Positions 1-10,693 of a DNA stretch of 64,000 nt are shown piece after piece. This stretch comes from Pteria penguin (lineage: Eukaryota > Mollusca > Bivalvia > Pterioida > Pteriidae): positions 34,923,596-34,987,595 of the forward strand of contig CM068582.1 in assembly GCA_035048485.1 (NCBI GenBank), read 5' to 3'. The notes under the pieces are model-generated. The model had not been told where the DNA came from. It saw only the letters and a list, made by a program, of their open reading frames with translations, and did not search any database. Every line of letters starts with the position of its first letter. The stretch's first letter is position 1. Both the position numbers and the translations under genes were made by a program.

Positions 1-1071
1 ATACCAGACAAATAAGTCTGTGCTTGGCGTGTAAAGAAGATGGTAGAATTCAACAGACCAAAGTTAAACACTAATCCCAAACTATTGCAGTGTTAATTAC
101 TTTTCTTGATATAAATTGTGTACCGGATTAATTTTGAATCACTGATATTACTGAGTAAAATGGCAGAAACCGACTGATGCATGGAATCAATGTAAGTCAT
201 TCCGCCGAGTGACGTCAGAGTCCTTTTGCACAGGCACCAGAAAAGGGCGAGATCTTTTTACTTACATGTAGACACGTGTAAAGGGCAAGATTGTTCAGAA
301 TGGCCATTTTGTTATTAGTAGACAATTTGTGCTGATTTATATGTGAAAAAATTCACGCACAGTTTAGTTCGTTCTGAACGATCTTTTTTAATTTCCTCTC
401 AGCAACAATTGATTATGAAGAATTAGAATCAATAATCAGAATCGAAAAACTTTTAGTGATTGACAATCGATTATTGGCGACAATTAGTTCATCACTAATC
501 CGTATCTTTCAAAAGCTAGCGCAGCTTCTGAGATTCTTTAGACCCCCATATCATCTACAAGTATACATGTAACTCACAAAATCATCATGTGTAAACTGCC
601 TTGAAATGTCACAACATTCACTTCGGTACAGGCAATTAAAAATCCTATTGTCCAGCGCATGCAAATTAGACAGTGGCAATCCAGGGTAAAGAGAACATAC
701 ATGTACATTGTAATAACAGTTGCACTGGTTACATGTACATCTTTAAAGATATAGTAAATTTTAACTAGTTTTCATCACTCGTGCAACATATTGTAAAAAA
801 CACAGACTCCTTTTAAAAAAATAATGTGTAATGAAATATTTTTCATGTGAGCTTGTTGTTGTGGTATTTTTTATATAACAACTATGCCAATATACTCCCT
901 TTTATTGGAATGAATGTGCTATTTTAGAAATTTGGTTTGGTATTTGTAATAGAATTCTGAAATGCTCGCCAATACCCGTACAGTGAGGTCTTTAATTAGC
1001 CCCTATAACCCCTATTCACTGTTTGTTCTACGGGCAATATATTTAATACCTATCCCCTGTTCAATTAATAT
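1..1071. other. AT-rich intergenic sequence, no gene seen
   Basis: I see no coding stretch, RNA gene or clear repeat here. The base composition is AT-rich and there are several short ACATGTA motifs. The stretch ends at the target-site duplication of the hAT element that follows. Confidence 0.6.
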
Positions 1072-1079
1072 GCTCACCT

Positions 1080-2041
1080 CATAGATGCCAACTCATCCGA
1101 TTTCGGCGGGTTACACCCGATTTTTCACTCCTAAACCCGATAATTTGTATCACCCAATCGGGTCATGTAATTCTCCCAACTTTTCGTCATTGACCCGTAA
1201 ATCACACTATTTCGGATCGGTTCCGTCAATTACTCCGCAATTTAAATTTCCCCTCGCGTTATTTTTAACACCTGTTGTTGTTACGATCAGCTGATTGCAG
1301 ATGGCTATTTACAGGTAAGTTCTGGCGTACATCGTGTAAGTTTATGAATGTGTAAAGCAATTAGCTAACTCTAAGTATAAAAATGTCATTGGATAAATTG
1401 CTTCCTTATACCCATAATGTGAAAATTAAGAGAAAGAAAATATTTTTTTTTTATCTTGCAGTATTGAGCCTTGTTCAGAGACTTCCAATTGATTGTGAAA
1501 AAGATTTGGACACCCTTGTAGATCAATATACAGACTATCAACTGATGACCTTCCTGACTTTGAAGATGATGACGTAGATGCTTTCTGACATAAAATGCAA
1601 TCTGTTACTGATCTACTTACTTCAAAGCCATGATTTGATGTGTTGTCCAAAGTGGCAAAAAGTGTTCTTGTGTTGCCTAACAGTAAATGTAGATTCAGAG
1701 AAGGCCTTTTCCATTGTGAAAAAAATTCACACAGAGTCTAGACCTGACCTTAGCAATGATACAATAAATGCTCTCTTATCTTGTAAATTCAATCAGAAAG
1801 CCTTGTGCTATAATTATAATCCTCATTCAAGTGTTCTAAAAGCTGCTATATGTGCCACAATGCACTATAATGTTGAGATGAATGACAATAAAATGATTGA
1901 CTATCCTTAGTTGTATACTTTTCTGTTCATGCGACATCACGTAAGAATGTCGCAAATTGGTGTCACGCGCTATGACCCTCTTTTTCATTTCCCAAAGAGG
2001 GTGACTGACCCTCTTTTGTGTGAAAAAGGTTGGCACCTATG
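1080..2041 (+). mobile_element. hAT DNA transposon, internally deleted, with exact 8-bp target duplication
   Basis: The ends are CATAGATGCCAAC (1080-1092) and the reverse complement of CATAGGTGCCAAC (2029-2041), a 13-bp terminal inverted repeat with one mismatch. Both sides are flanked by the same 8 bp, GCTCACCT, at 1072-1079 and 2042-2049. An 8-bp duplication is the hallmark of hAT transposition. Several CCCGAT motifs lie just inside the left end, as subterminal repeats often do in hAT elements. The interior holds broken coding sequence resembling the C-terminal part of a hAT transposase, and a likely intron at 1315-1461 (donor CAG|GTAAGT, acceptor TTATCTTGCAG). At 962 bp it is far shorter than an autonomous hAT element (usually 2.5-5 kb), so it should be immobile without a helper transposase. 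Confidence 0.9.
1462..1906 (+). pseudogene. hAT transposase C-terminal remnant (dimerisation region), frameshifted
   Basis: Coding-like sequence appears in several frames. After the putative intron it reads VQRLPIDCEKDLDTLVDQYT, then shifts frame to LPDFEDDDVDAF, then after stops to VLSKVAKSVLVLPNS, and finally shifts to VDSEKAFSIVKKIHTESR followed by PDLSNDTINALLSCKFN. The pattern LPNS(N)-x-x-SE-x-x-FS-x-V-x-K is typical of the hAT C-terminal dimerisation domain, where a conserved LPxSNxxxERxFS motif precedes a helical segment. At least three frameshifts and two internal stops make it a pseudogene. It lies wholly inside the TIR/TSD-bounded element at 1080-2041, which independently supports the family call. 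The N-terminal zinc finger and the DDE catalytic residues are missing, so this is a deletion derivative. Confidence 0.8.
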
Positions 2042-2049
2042 GCTCACCT

Positions 2050-3060
2050 GTCCGCCGACGGCATTGTGGGCACATAATAAGATCAAGTGGACAATTTATA
2101 CTGCCGCCGACAGACTGCCAATCGGCCGCATTGCGTAAGCTGCCCATCAGCAGTCATGGATTTTCCTAATTCCACGCTGACCATACTGTAGATGTTTGTC
2201 TTTTACATACCGATTCCAGTATCATGTCGTAAAGAATATTGGTTTTCCAGTGACAGCCGTCTCCATTACTGTTTTCACATCCTACACAATACTAGTTTTT
2301 TATTACGGTAAGTACAATACTGGTACATTTTTTCTTCCAGTATCTGTAACACCAGTATCGCAACCACTAGGTTTAAATGGCAGGATCCTGTTATTTGCGA
2401 ATAACAAGATATTGCCGGTTTTATTTCTTTTATAACACTTTACTCACGCTCAATTCAATGACATTCTTCTTGACATTGATGATCTAAATTCAGAGTTCCT
2501 TAGTAATGTCATTTGCACAGCACATAAAATGAAAATACTGACGTTGAACCAATAGTGTATGTCTTTGGCGTTTCTCGTGATTTCGTCATCTAACTAATGA
2601 TCTATGTCAAAACATGCAATGTTTTAAATAAATTATTAAGTACCTATAATATATTCATTAATGATTTTCTCTATAATATGCCCCAACACATACCTTCAAA
2701 CTTGTTATTTGCGTTGAATCTGCAACAAACAACGTAAAATCTGTTTTCTAAAGCCGACCGCGTAAAGCAACAAGCGTGTCGTATTTTTTCCCGACAATAT
2801 GGATTTAAAAATACAGTATACCGAACCCGAACGAAAAAGTCGACAAAAAGTAAAACAAAAAAATAGTTTTTAGTGTTGCCACAAAGTATACTGGCAAAAT
2901 ATAAGAGAATTATTGACGAGCACATCTCTTAGAAACCTGATTTTTAATACTTTAATCTTGATAATTGTTTTAACGAAATTGCTTCTGTAGGTCATATTGA
3001 CTCATAAGGTGTCTTAGCAGACAGACATACTTATGTATATATATCTCTGGAGCAGGTAAA
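2050..3060. other. No gene seen
   Basis: AT-rich sequence with no convincing coding stretch. A small palindrome, GTTATTTGCGAATAAC, lies near 2391. The reading frames of 60-85 codons here show no recognisable motif and are probably chance. Confidence 0.5.
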
Positions 3061-3065
3061 GGGTT

Positions 3066-3125
3066 AAAGAAAAGAAAGAAAGAAAGAAAGAAAGGAAGAA
3101 AGAAAGAATGAAAGAAAGAAAGAAA
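3066..3125. repeat. (GAAA)n microsatellite, imperfect
   Basis: About 15 units of GAAA/AAAG with a few substitutions (GGAA, GAAT). Confidence 0.95.
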
Positions 3126-4660
3126 CGCGAGGGATCCGAGGACGGCAACGTGTGCACACTATTCACTACCCACTGGCAGATTTAGGTGAGGGTAGAAGCG
3201 TGTGGGGCATCTACAACGTCTGCGTATTTTTCCAGCTCTTTGAATTTCGATACCAGAAGTAGATGGAATAGAGAAACGTAAAACAATCAGAATCTTAATA
3301 ACTTTAATAACCTTAATTATGGCAAATAACATAGCTTAAACAGACACCATTTAAACAGTTGACCTTAGAAACTTCACGAAAACAAGTACGTGTATATTGC
3401 ATGAGTGTATTATGATAACTCTTTTGTCATCGTGATTTGTCCGTTCACCAGGTTATTATTATTATTATTTTTTTTTATTTTTTTTTTTTGAGAATATCAA
3501 TTCTACATGGATTGTTTGCTATTTTCTTCTGTAAATCATGCTTTCCTCTTCCTGGTAACTATACCTGTGTTAGTGACGTTCTTTCTTACATTCAATCAGT
3601 TGCCCAATACTCCGTCCGTGAAGTGTGTAGCTCGATGAGGTGGTGGCGTGGGACCATACATCCTCTCCGAGAGGTACTGGGACTAGGGTCAACACTGCTA
3701 CTCTAACATTGTGAACCGTCGAATCTCCTAGTTCCGTATATACGTTACGGTGATTCTCAAGACTTCAGTCTTTTGCGGGATACTCCCAGGGTAATGGCAG
3801 AAGCACATAACACTGTATGACACTGGTAATGGGGAAACATCCCATTTGTTCTGTTGCAGCGGCATACACATTTGTCTCAATTCTTCTACTAAAACTACTA
3901 AAGAATAAGAATAACAAATGAACAAATACTCATCTAATATAAAGTTAAAAATCAAAAGCAAGCATATATATATAGGTAATGAAAATCTTCGAACACGAAA
4001 TCGCCAGATTGATTGCTATCAAAAGAAATTCATGTATATTTAATAACAAATATCCTTACAGCATGAATTGTGGAAGAAAGGGAAAAGGGACTTTCTCCAC
4101 AAAGTGTGCATGACTCGTCTCTACGTCAATGAAAATAATAACAGAAAAAATGCGCCTTTGAGCACATCTTCGTTCATTCGCAGTGTCGAGGTTGTGAAAT
4201 CGCATCTCTCAATGTGTATAAGAGCCCCGTAGTCAAGAGGCCATTGCGTTCAAATCTCATCGAATTTCTGGATGACCCACATAGAAATATATACAAAAAC
4301 AGATTTTTATAGATTTAAGCAAGCTGTAACCCTCGATGCTGAAGGACATGACTGTGTATTTTCCCTGAAGAAAAGGAAAGAAACTCCAAATTACATGTAC
4401 TAATTTTCTCGAGACAAGGTCAGTCGCCCGTATTGCTTACTCTCAAGTTTAAAACAATATATTTGGTAGATAACTAAAATACAAACCATGAACATAATAA
4501 CTAACATAGAATAGGAAAGTTTTAAGCAAATTATCCAAATTTCTCATTTGTGCATCTAAACGTAGATTCCATGATTAAGGTACTTATTTTCATCATACTT
4601 ACCATTTGATTTATTGCTATCGTATCATGTATTTGTTTTTCATGTATTTGTTATCATAGC
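3126..4660. other. No gene seen; ATT/T-rich tract
   Basis: Non-coding in appearance. A (ATT)n/poly-T tract lies at 3461-3490. A weak B-box-like GTTCAAATCTC near 4250 could be a very old tRNA-derived SINE relic, but it is too degenerate to call. Confidence 0.45.
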
Positions 4661-4665
4661 GATAT

Positions 4666-4813
4666 CAGTGGCGGATTGGGGGGCGGGGCGCCCCCCCCCC
4701 CTTTTGGCCACATATTTACTAGTAAAATCCAGATTTTGCACCAAAAATGGCCGAGAAGTTTTGCTAATACACATGTGCCCCCCCCCTTTTCGGAAATCCT
4801 GGATCCGCCACTG
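4666..4813 (-). mobile_element. Short MITE with CAGTGGCGGAT termini, copy 1
   Basis: Terminal inverted repeats CAGTGGCGGAT (4666-4676) and ATCCGCCACTG (4803-4813) enclose about 148 bp with poly-C runs and the segment AAAATCCAGATTTTGCACC. The same sequence occurs in reverse orientation at 6158-6312, so this is a dispersed family. Termini starting CAG with a G-rich stretch resemble non-autonomous hAT elements, but I cannot confirm an 8-bp duplication (flanks CGATAT and AATATC). Open frames on both strands are by-products of the inverted repeats. Confidence 0.8.
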
Positions 4814-4994
4814 AATATCATGTTTACAATCGTCCATACCTCCAAATTTTCACTCCAGTGCTCACTGTTTACATAATTATATTTCATATTGTATATATGT
4901 TTTGAAATAACATGTTGTAACGTTTCTAAAGCTGATTAGCCAAAAGGGTACAGGCAAAATAAACCATACCATACCATACCATACATAGCGAAAT

Positions 4995-5077
4995 AAAGCC
5001 CTAAATCGTAAATACAAATTTCATGCGATACATGCGTAAAGCCCTAAATCGTAAATACAAATTTCATGCGATACAGG
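4995..5077. repeat. 43-bp tandem duplication, two copies
   Basis: The stretch AAAGCCCTAAATCGTAAATA and its continuation to GCGATAC is present twice at a 43-bp offset (4995 and 5038), essentially identical. It is preceded by a short CATAC repeat at about 4966-4985. Confidence 0.9.
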
Positions 5078-5131
5078 TACGCCTTGGCGTTGATTATTAA
5101 TCATTCAGTCACTCGTGATATCGAAATATAT

Positions 5132-5923
5132 CAGGGGCGTAACTACTATTGCAGCAAAAAAGCATGTGCTTGCATATAATTTTCACCAAAAAAAAAAAAA
5201 AAAAAGAAATGTCCGTTGTTCGTTCAGGTTATCTCCGTTCCAGTTATTTACCAATACCCGTTTGTCACTCAGTCCACATAGTCCAATCTTTCAATATGCA
5301 ATACACTTTCCGGAAACTCTTTGTGTTCCCTCCGATCACGGACCTATCTTGTGCTCTTCTTTGTGGAGTTACAAAAGGTTTACTAAAGTTTACATGCCAT
5401 ATTTTTTCGAAAAGTCGACATCATGCAAAGATCAATATTGGCGTTTTGTGTAAATAAATCGAAGGTGACTGATGAATCTCAGTCCACAGCATCTGCAAAT
5501 GAAGGTTCCACACAAGACTCTATTGAAGATGTGCCAGAATCGTCTGGTTTGACTACAAATCAGTCTGATAACAGATAACTGAACTGAATGTTTCTTGTTT
5601 AATAAGTCTTGACAGTTGTCTATTTATTCCTTCAATTCCAAAAAATCGACTCTTGAATCATTGAATTGTATGGAAAATTACTCCCACAAGACAAAAACCT
5701 TGAAATTTTGGGTCTGATTTTAATCATTTTCAATGCCTTAAAAACTTGTCTGTCGGCCTCAAAAATGCTCAAATTCGTTTTCCGACGGGGGGCTTCGCCC
5801 CCCCCCCCCCTTACCCCCTACCAGGGCCCTGCCCTGGACCCGCTGGGGACCCAAAGCGGTCCCCAGACCCCTCACCGCTCTGTGCTTGCACTCCATAACA
5901 TGCTTTAATTTGTTACGCCCCTG
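5132..5923 (+). mobile_element. hAT deletion derivative with perfect 12-bp terminal repeats
   Basis: CAGGGGCGTAAC at 5132-5143 and GTTACGCCCCTG at 5912-5923 are perfect inverted termini. The right interior carries a GC-rich block (5787-5875) with GGGGGGCTTCGCCCC and a CCAGGGCCCTGCCCTGG palindrome, a subterminal structure I associate with metazoan hAT elements. The left interior carries a short ORF resembling a hAT transposase N-terminus. Both flanks are AT repeats (AAATATAT and TATATATA), so an 8-bp duplication cannot be told from background. Length is 792 bp, so the element has lost nearly all of its transposase. Confidence 0.8.
5423..5578 (+). pseudogene. 51-codon remnant of a hAT transposase N-terminus
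   Basis: An intact 51-codon frame begins MQRSILAFCVNKSKVTDESQ and continues with a Ser/Thr/Glu/Asp-rich low-complexity stretch (DSIEDVPESSGLTTNQSDNR) to a TAA stop. The opening pattern (basic residue, then S-I-L-x-F, then Lys-rich) followed by an acidic, serine-rich linker resembles the start of zinc-finger-type hAT transposases, which often begin R-S-I-L-x-F-F. It sits inside the TIR-bounded element at 5132-5923. No zinc finger or DDE domain follows. The family call rests on the motif plus the context; the short length limits certainty. Confidence 0.5.
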
Positions 5924-5952
5924 TATATATATAATATATGTTAATCAGAAAG

Positions 5953-6036
5953 GTAGAGAAGCTGGACATTTGCAGCTCGTATATATGTTACTATTCACTA
6001 CCAACACCCATATCGAAGTAATGATTTTAAACATTT
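5953..6036 (+). repeat. Dispersed repeat, also near 23845
   Basis: The segment running GGACATTTGCAGCTCGTATA ... CCATATCGAAGTAATGAT matches 23853-23910 (GGTATTTGTAGCTCAT ... CACATTTCGAAGTTCTGATG) with small gaps. Family unknown; probably an old transposon fragment. Confidence 0.55.
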
Positions 6037-6157
6037 TCAAATCAAAATTCCAAAATCAATTAGTACTTGAAATTGATTACTGAAAACTTTCGAGTGATTA
6101 TCTCTCAAATGAGAAATTGTCCCCAACCTGGTTAATATACTGATAAACGTGACAGAC

Positions 6158-6312
6158 CAGTGGCGGATCCAGGATTTCCGAAAAAAAAGGGGGGGGGGGG
6201 GCAAATGGGTATTAGCCAAACTTCTCAGCCATTTCTGGTGCAAAATCTGGATTTTTACTGGAAAATATGTGACCAAAAGGAAGGGGGCGGTCCCCCTCTA
6301 AATCCACCACTG
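6158..6312 (+). mobile_element. Short MITE with CAGTGGCGGAT termini, copy 2
   Basis: It starts CAGTGGCGGATCCAGGATTT and ends AAATCCACCACTG, about 155 bp, with a G-run and the segment TTGGTGCAAAATCTGG-like near 6236-6253. It is the inverted counterpart of 4666-4813. The right terminus has drifted (CCACCACTG instead of CCGCCACTG). No flanking duplication is visible. Confidence 0.8.
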
Positions 6313-6970
6313 CAACCCTGCGTCATGTCATTTGATGCCACGTGTATTTCTTTCTAGTTCTAGTGTCTATACACACGATACGCGTACGCTAATCTCTTCC
6401 GTTCAATGTGATATCGATGGCGCATAGAAATGTGTGAAAACAAAAAAGTGACTGAAAATGTGTTGAAATTTTGTACGAAATTTTGTGTCGTGGTGTAAGT
6501 TTTCATCACTTGTATACATTTCTGTTAGCATTCGTGTGTATACTTATCAATTTATCTGAATATTTTAAGCCTTGTGTTTAGTTTTACGAATGTAAGTGAA
6601 AATAGCCGAAGGTTTATATGTGTGAATTGTGAGGAGAAAAAAAAAGAAAGAAAAAATAGATGTATTGTCGACCAAACAGACACGTCGTTTTTTAATCAAA
6701 GTTTTCAAAGTCAAGTGCAATACATATACTTTCTTGGTACCTAACATACACAAAGACAATATCTCAACAAGTGTATTATTTTTTCAATGGGGGGATGATA
6801 AGGAAAGGTGGGTGTACTTATCGTTTGTTTGTTTGTTTGTTTATGGAATTATTTGTGTAAAATTGGTAGTAATGAAAGTTAACATGAAGAAAGTATATTT
6901 AGATACAAAGCATATAGAGCAAAAATGATATTCACTCTACTTATCTATTATTCATTTATTTACTTTTTTT
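6313..6970. other. No gene seen; short A- and GTTT-rich tracts
   Basis: A-rich tract at 6632-6658 and (GTTT)n at 6823-6842. The open frames here run through low complexity and I do not regard them as genes. Confidence 0.5.
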
Positions 6971-6975
6971 GTTTA

Positions 6976-7057
6976 TTATATTATATTATATTATATTATA
7001 TTATATTATATTATATTATATTATATTATATTATATTATATTATATTATATTATATT
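6976..7057. repeat. (TTATA)n pentanucleotide microsatellite
   Basis: About 16 nearly perfect units of TTATA. Confidence 0.97.
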
Positions 7058-7094
7058 GAATACAGAAAAAAACGTTCCCTTTAAATGCCGAAAT

Positions 7095-7600
7095 AACTGC
7101 TGAACTTGAAAATTAAGATATCCATTACCGTTTATATTTCGTATCCGACATTCATAATTGGCTAGTCCGATTAGTTAATGTTCACAAGCCAAGCCTGGAC
7201 TCCGACACCGCCGACTATCAGATTAGTGAAATGAGTAAAAAAAACAAAACAAAATCCATAAATTGTATCTGATAGAATACAACACAATAAATGTTTTCAC
7301 TAAGTTTTATATCAATCGGTTCGATATTTGAAAAGAAATTTGCAGATTTAAATCTTGTATCCGACTCCGCCGTCTACTAGTTTTAGTGATGTAGACTGCA
7401 CACCATGGCTTGGATCGCGGCAAATACAATTAATTTATATAATGTGTCAATTGCATGTGATAAAGTATAACATCATTAAAGGGTTCACCAAGTTTCATTG
7501 CAATCAGTTCAATATTTGAGAAGAAATAGACGATGAAAAATCTCGTATCCGACATTTCTGTATCCGACTCCGACTACTAGTTTTAGAGAGGACCGAAAAA
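7095..7600 (+). repeat. Divergent tandem repeat, period about 190 bp
   Basis: Two to three diverged copies share the landmark order TTCACTAAGTTT / ATCAATCGGTTCGATATTTG / AGAAAT / CTTGTATCCGACTCCG (7296-7370) and TTCACCAAGTTT / GCAATCAGTTCAATATTTGA / AGAAAT / CTCGTATCCGACA (7485-7560). An earlier partial copy carries TTTCGTATCCGACATTCATA near 7136. No coding potential is evident. Confidence 0.65.
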
Positions 7601-8036
7601 GGAGAGGAAATTAAAAATGCGTGATCGGAATATTTTCATACATTTAGAAAAATAAGGATTATGTCTATTTTTCTAGTAACGTAAAAATTATGAATTTTAA
7701 GAAAATGGGGGGTCAGTGTTGAATACACAAAGAAAGTAAATACTCACGGACGCACGCATGCCAGCGTACAATAAGTAAACGGACGTATCGTCGGTATATT
7801 ATAAAAGAAATCGACAAAAGAAGTTTTCTGTACGTCACAGATCACGTAACGCTCGCGATTGATCCGTTGCAAAGGTGCCATCAGTACACACGCAAACGCA
7901 TACCTTGGTACTAAAATGTGAAAAAGAATTCAGTGATCCAGTACATAATGATGTACATAATCGGCATGTTACAGTGACTGCTTGTCAATGAAATGATGAC
8001 AAAAAAGGTGATTATTGTAAAGCCATTGCAGATAAA

Positions 8037-8839
8037 ATGGATGACATTAACTGTATTGTTGATAAATTATCTACAGTTAATGCTGATGAGGTGAATGAAA
8101 ACTTTATAGATGAGGTTACTGGTGACATTTCAAAACTTTTTGTTACTACTGCTAAAGGAATTTTCGGTACTAAAATTAATAATGTTCATTCTGGCAAAAG
8201 ATATGAAAAATTCAAAAAGCCCTGGTTTACTAAATACTGTGAAAGTGCCCGCCAAATTTTAGGAAAGCTAAACGAATGTTTAAGAAATATGGTGGTGATA
8301 TATTCATAACTTATTTATATGAGAAAGAGAGGAGATACAAGCATACTCTCAAAAGGTCGGTATTTGACCACAAATCAGCAATTAAATCTAAACTTGATGT
8401 ATTGAGATCTAGAAATCCAAAAGAATATTGGAAAATAATAAATAATAATAATAATAATAATACACAGTCTAATATTAAAGTACCTCTTAACGAATTATAC
8501 GATTTTTTCAAGGAATTGAATAATGATGACAATGAACATATAACTCCTGATTTTGTTCTATCTCTTGATGAAATGAACATTTTATCGACTGTAAATATTA
8601 ACATGGATATTAATGAACCAATATCTGCTGAAGAAATATTGAAATGCATCAAGTCACTGAAGCGTAACAAGTCATGTGGTGAAGATTGTATATACAATGA
8701 ATATATTATTAACTCTATTGAGTATATGATGCCTGTATATATAACTTTGTTCAATGTTATTTTTGATGCTGGTATTGTACCTACAAACTGGTTGCTTGGC
8801 AATATTATTCCTATTTGCAAAAAACAAGGGGAATATTAA
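8037..8839 (+). pseudogene. LINE ORF2 region upstream of and entering reverse transcriptase
   Basis: Two overlapping frames belong together: MDDINCIVDKLSTVNADEVN...KKPWFTKYCESARQILGKLN (8037-8270), then FKKYGGDIFITYLYEKERRY...LKRSVFDHKSAIKSKLDVLR (8276 onward). The second ends in SLKRNKSCGEDCIYNEYIIN and VYITLFNVIFDAGIVPTNWL, the classic lead-in to LINE reverse transcriptase motif 1 (K-x-x-K-x-x-G-x-D-x-I-x-x-E). A one-base shift at about 8830 breaks the frame just before NDPKNYRPITLIS, which is motif 1 itself and is readable at 8837-8880 in the next frame. An (AAT)n stretch at 8439-8462 encodes an Asn run. Confidence 0.85.
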
Positions 8840-8914
8840 TGATCCCAAGAACTATAGGCCAATTACACTTATCAGTTGTGTTGGTAAATATTTACTTCAA
8901 TTTTAAATCAAAGA

Positions 8915-9328
8915 TTGACGGAATATGCTGATGCTGCCGAAATTTTATTAGAAAATCAAGCGGGTTTTAGAAAAAAGCACTCTACAACTGACCATATATT
9001 CTCTTTGTATAGTCTCATCGAATTATTTAAACTTAAAAATAAACAATTGTTTTGTGCATTTATTGATTTTGAAAAAGCTTTTGATTCTGTTTGGAGATTG
9101 AGATTATGGAATAAAATTTTGAAAAAATCGGTAAATGGTAAATGCTTTAAAGTGATTGTAAATATGTATAATGGAATCAAGGCTAGAATAAAGGCTAATA
9201 ATACATTTTCTGAGTATTTTCCATGTTCTAAAGGCGTCAGACAGGGTCAAAATCTTTCTCCTTTTTTATTTTCTATCTTTCTCAACGATCTTGAGGATTT
9301 TTATACACACATGGAGCTACGGGTTTAG
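8915..9328 (+). pseudogene. LINE reverse transcriptase, fingers and palm motifs
   Basis: The frame reads LTEYADAAEILLENQAGFRK (motif with QAGFRKKHSTTDHIF), then FCAFIDFEKAFDSVWRLRLW, which holds the first catalytic Asp (F-x-D-F-x-K-A-F-D), then CSKGVRQGQNLSPFLFSIFL, the G-V-R-Q-G-x-x-L-S-P-x-L-F motif. These are diagnostic of non-LTR reverse transcriptases. Upstream similarity (TSILNQR) lies in this frame after another small shift near 8895. It ends at a stop shortly before the YADD frame that follows. Confidence 0.92.
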
Positions 9329-9342
9329 AAACCGTTTCAAAT

Positions 9343-10206
9343 ATGTATGAAAATGAGTTTAATTTGTACCTTAACTTATTTGTACTTTTATATGCAGATG
9401 ATACTGTATTAATGGCGGAATCTAAAGATGATTTACAGCATCAATTAAATTTTTTTCATGAATACTGCAATTTTTGGCATTTAAAGGTTAATAAAGGGAA
9501 AACTAAAGTAATGATCTTTGGCAGGGGGAGACAACCTAGTAAACTGAGATTTGAATATAACGGGTCTGAACTTGAGATTGTAGATCACTTTCAATATTTA
9601 GGGGTTACTTTCTCCAGAAGTGGAGCATTTCGTACACATGTAAAATATTTGTATGATAAAGCTATGAAAGCGATGTATAGTGTCATTTCAAAATGTAGAA
9701 ATCATAACCTGCCAATTGATTGTCAATTAGACTTATTTGATAAAATAGTTAAACCCATACTATTGTACAGTTGTGAAATTTGGGGATTTTCGAACATAGA
9801 TGTTGTTGAGAAATTACATTTAAAATTTTGTAAATATATTTTGAATCTGAATAATTCTACCCCCAATTACATGGTTTATGGTGAATTAGGAAGATATCCT
9901 ATGTCCGTTAATATAAAAGTTAGAATGATTACTTTCTGGGCAAAGTTGATATCATCTAATAAATTATGTACAAAATTGTATGCTATTTTACGTAAAACAA
10001 ATTACATGCCATGGATTAAATGTATCAAGAATATTCTTGACGAATGTGGACTTTCATATATCTGGCTGTCTCATACTTTTCCCAATTTGACATGGTTACG
10101 TAATATTGTACATAAAACTTTATATGATCAATTTCTACAGAAATGGCAGAGTAATGTTTTCAATTCGCCTAAAGCGAAAATTATAGAATTTTCAAAACAA
10201 AATTAA
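9343..10206 (+). pseudogene. LINE reverse transcriptase, YADD motif, thumb and C-terminal region
   Basis: 287 codons without a stop. Near the start is LFVLLYADDTVLMAESKDDL, the YADD catalytic motif with the second and third Asp residues. Next come HLKVNKGKTKVMIFGRG (motif K-x-x-K-T-x-x-M-x-F), FQYLGVTFSRSGAFRTHVK (Y-L-G-V-x-F), and a long C-terminal region with PILLYSCEIWGFSN and MVYGELGRYPMSVNIKVRMI. The catalytic residues are intact in this segment, which makes it the best preserved part of the element. The start codon is simply the first ATG after the frameshift, not a biological start. Confidence 0.92.
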
Positions 10207-10563
10207 ATCTAGAAAGTTATTTACTTTCACTTCCTTCAAAAAATGCAAAATTATTGTGTAAATATAGATGTTGTAACATCAAACTACCAATTGAAACTGG
10301 CAGATGGTACAATGTCCCAAGATCTGAGCGTAAATGCACACTGTGTGAATTAAGTGAAATTGGTGGTGAGTACCATTATATTTGTATATGTAATAACACT
10401 GAAATCAAGGCATTTAGAAAAAAAGTGTTTGCCTGAAGTTTACTATGTTAATCCAAATACATTTAAATATAACAAATCGTTCAATTCAAAAGATAGCATT
10501 CTGCAGTTTAAATTAAGTAAGTTTATTTCTTTTATTAAGGACAGAGTCCAACCTCCAGGTTAA
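10207..10563 (+). pseudogene. LINE C-terminal Cys/His segment and end of ORF2
   Basis: After the stop at 10204-10206 the similarity resumes in a new frame: CKYRCCNIKLPIETGRWYNV, PRSERKCTLCELSEIGGEYH, YICIC (10254-10390). This is the Cys-x-x-Cys ... His ... Cys ending found in several LINE clades. A further shift leads to LPEVYYVNPNTFKYNKSFNS and a final stop at 10561-10563. The 3' UTR of about 120 bp follows. Confidence 0.8.
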
Positions 10564-10693
10564 TTATTTCCTTCCGCATGTGCTGATATTTATGTACTGT
10601 ATATTTGTATATATTGTATATGTTCTCTACACTGTTATTTATATGTGCAGTTTATGAGACTGAATAAAGATATTGAATTATTGAAATAATGAG

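Larger units (their letters stand above)
7914..10685 (+). mobile_element. 5'-truncated non-LTR retrotransposon (LINE)
   Basis: A single LINE copy covers the region upstream of the reverse transcriptase, the reverse transcriptase itself, and the C-terminal part with a Cys/His-type ending. Coding similarity begins near 7914 (KCEKEFSDPVHNDVHN-like, then a TGA at about 7989). The apurinic endonuclease domain is absent, so the copy is 5' truncated, as most LINE insertions are. The 3' end is AT-rich, with TGAATAAAGATATTGAATTA at about 10660-10679 that probably serves as a polyadenylation-like tail. The frame is broken by several single-base shifts, so the copy is dead. The clade is not certain; the C-terminal layout (RKCTLC then HYICIC) suggests a CR1/Jockey-like group. 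Confidence 0.9.

Noticed and set aside
8311..8820. 169-codon minus-strand frame
   Set aside because: Antisense shadow of the LINE reverse transcriptase region, which has clear motifs on the plus strand.
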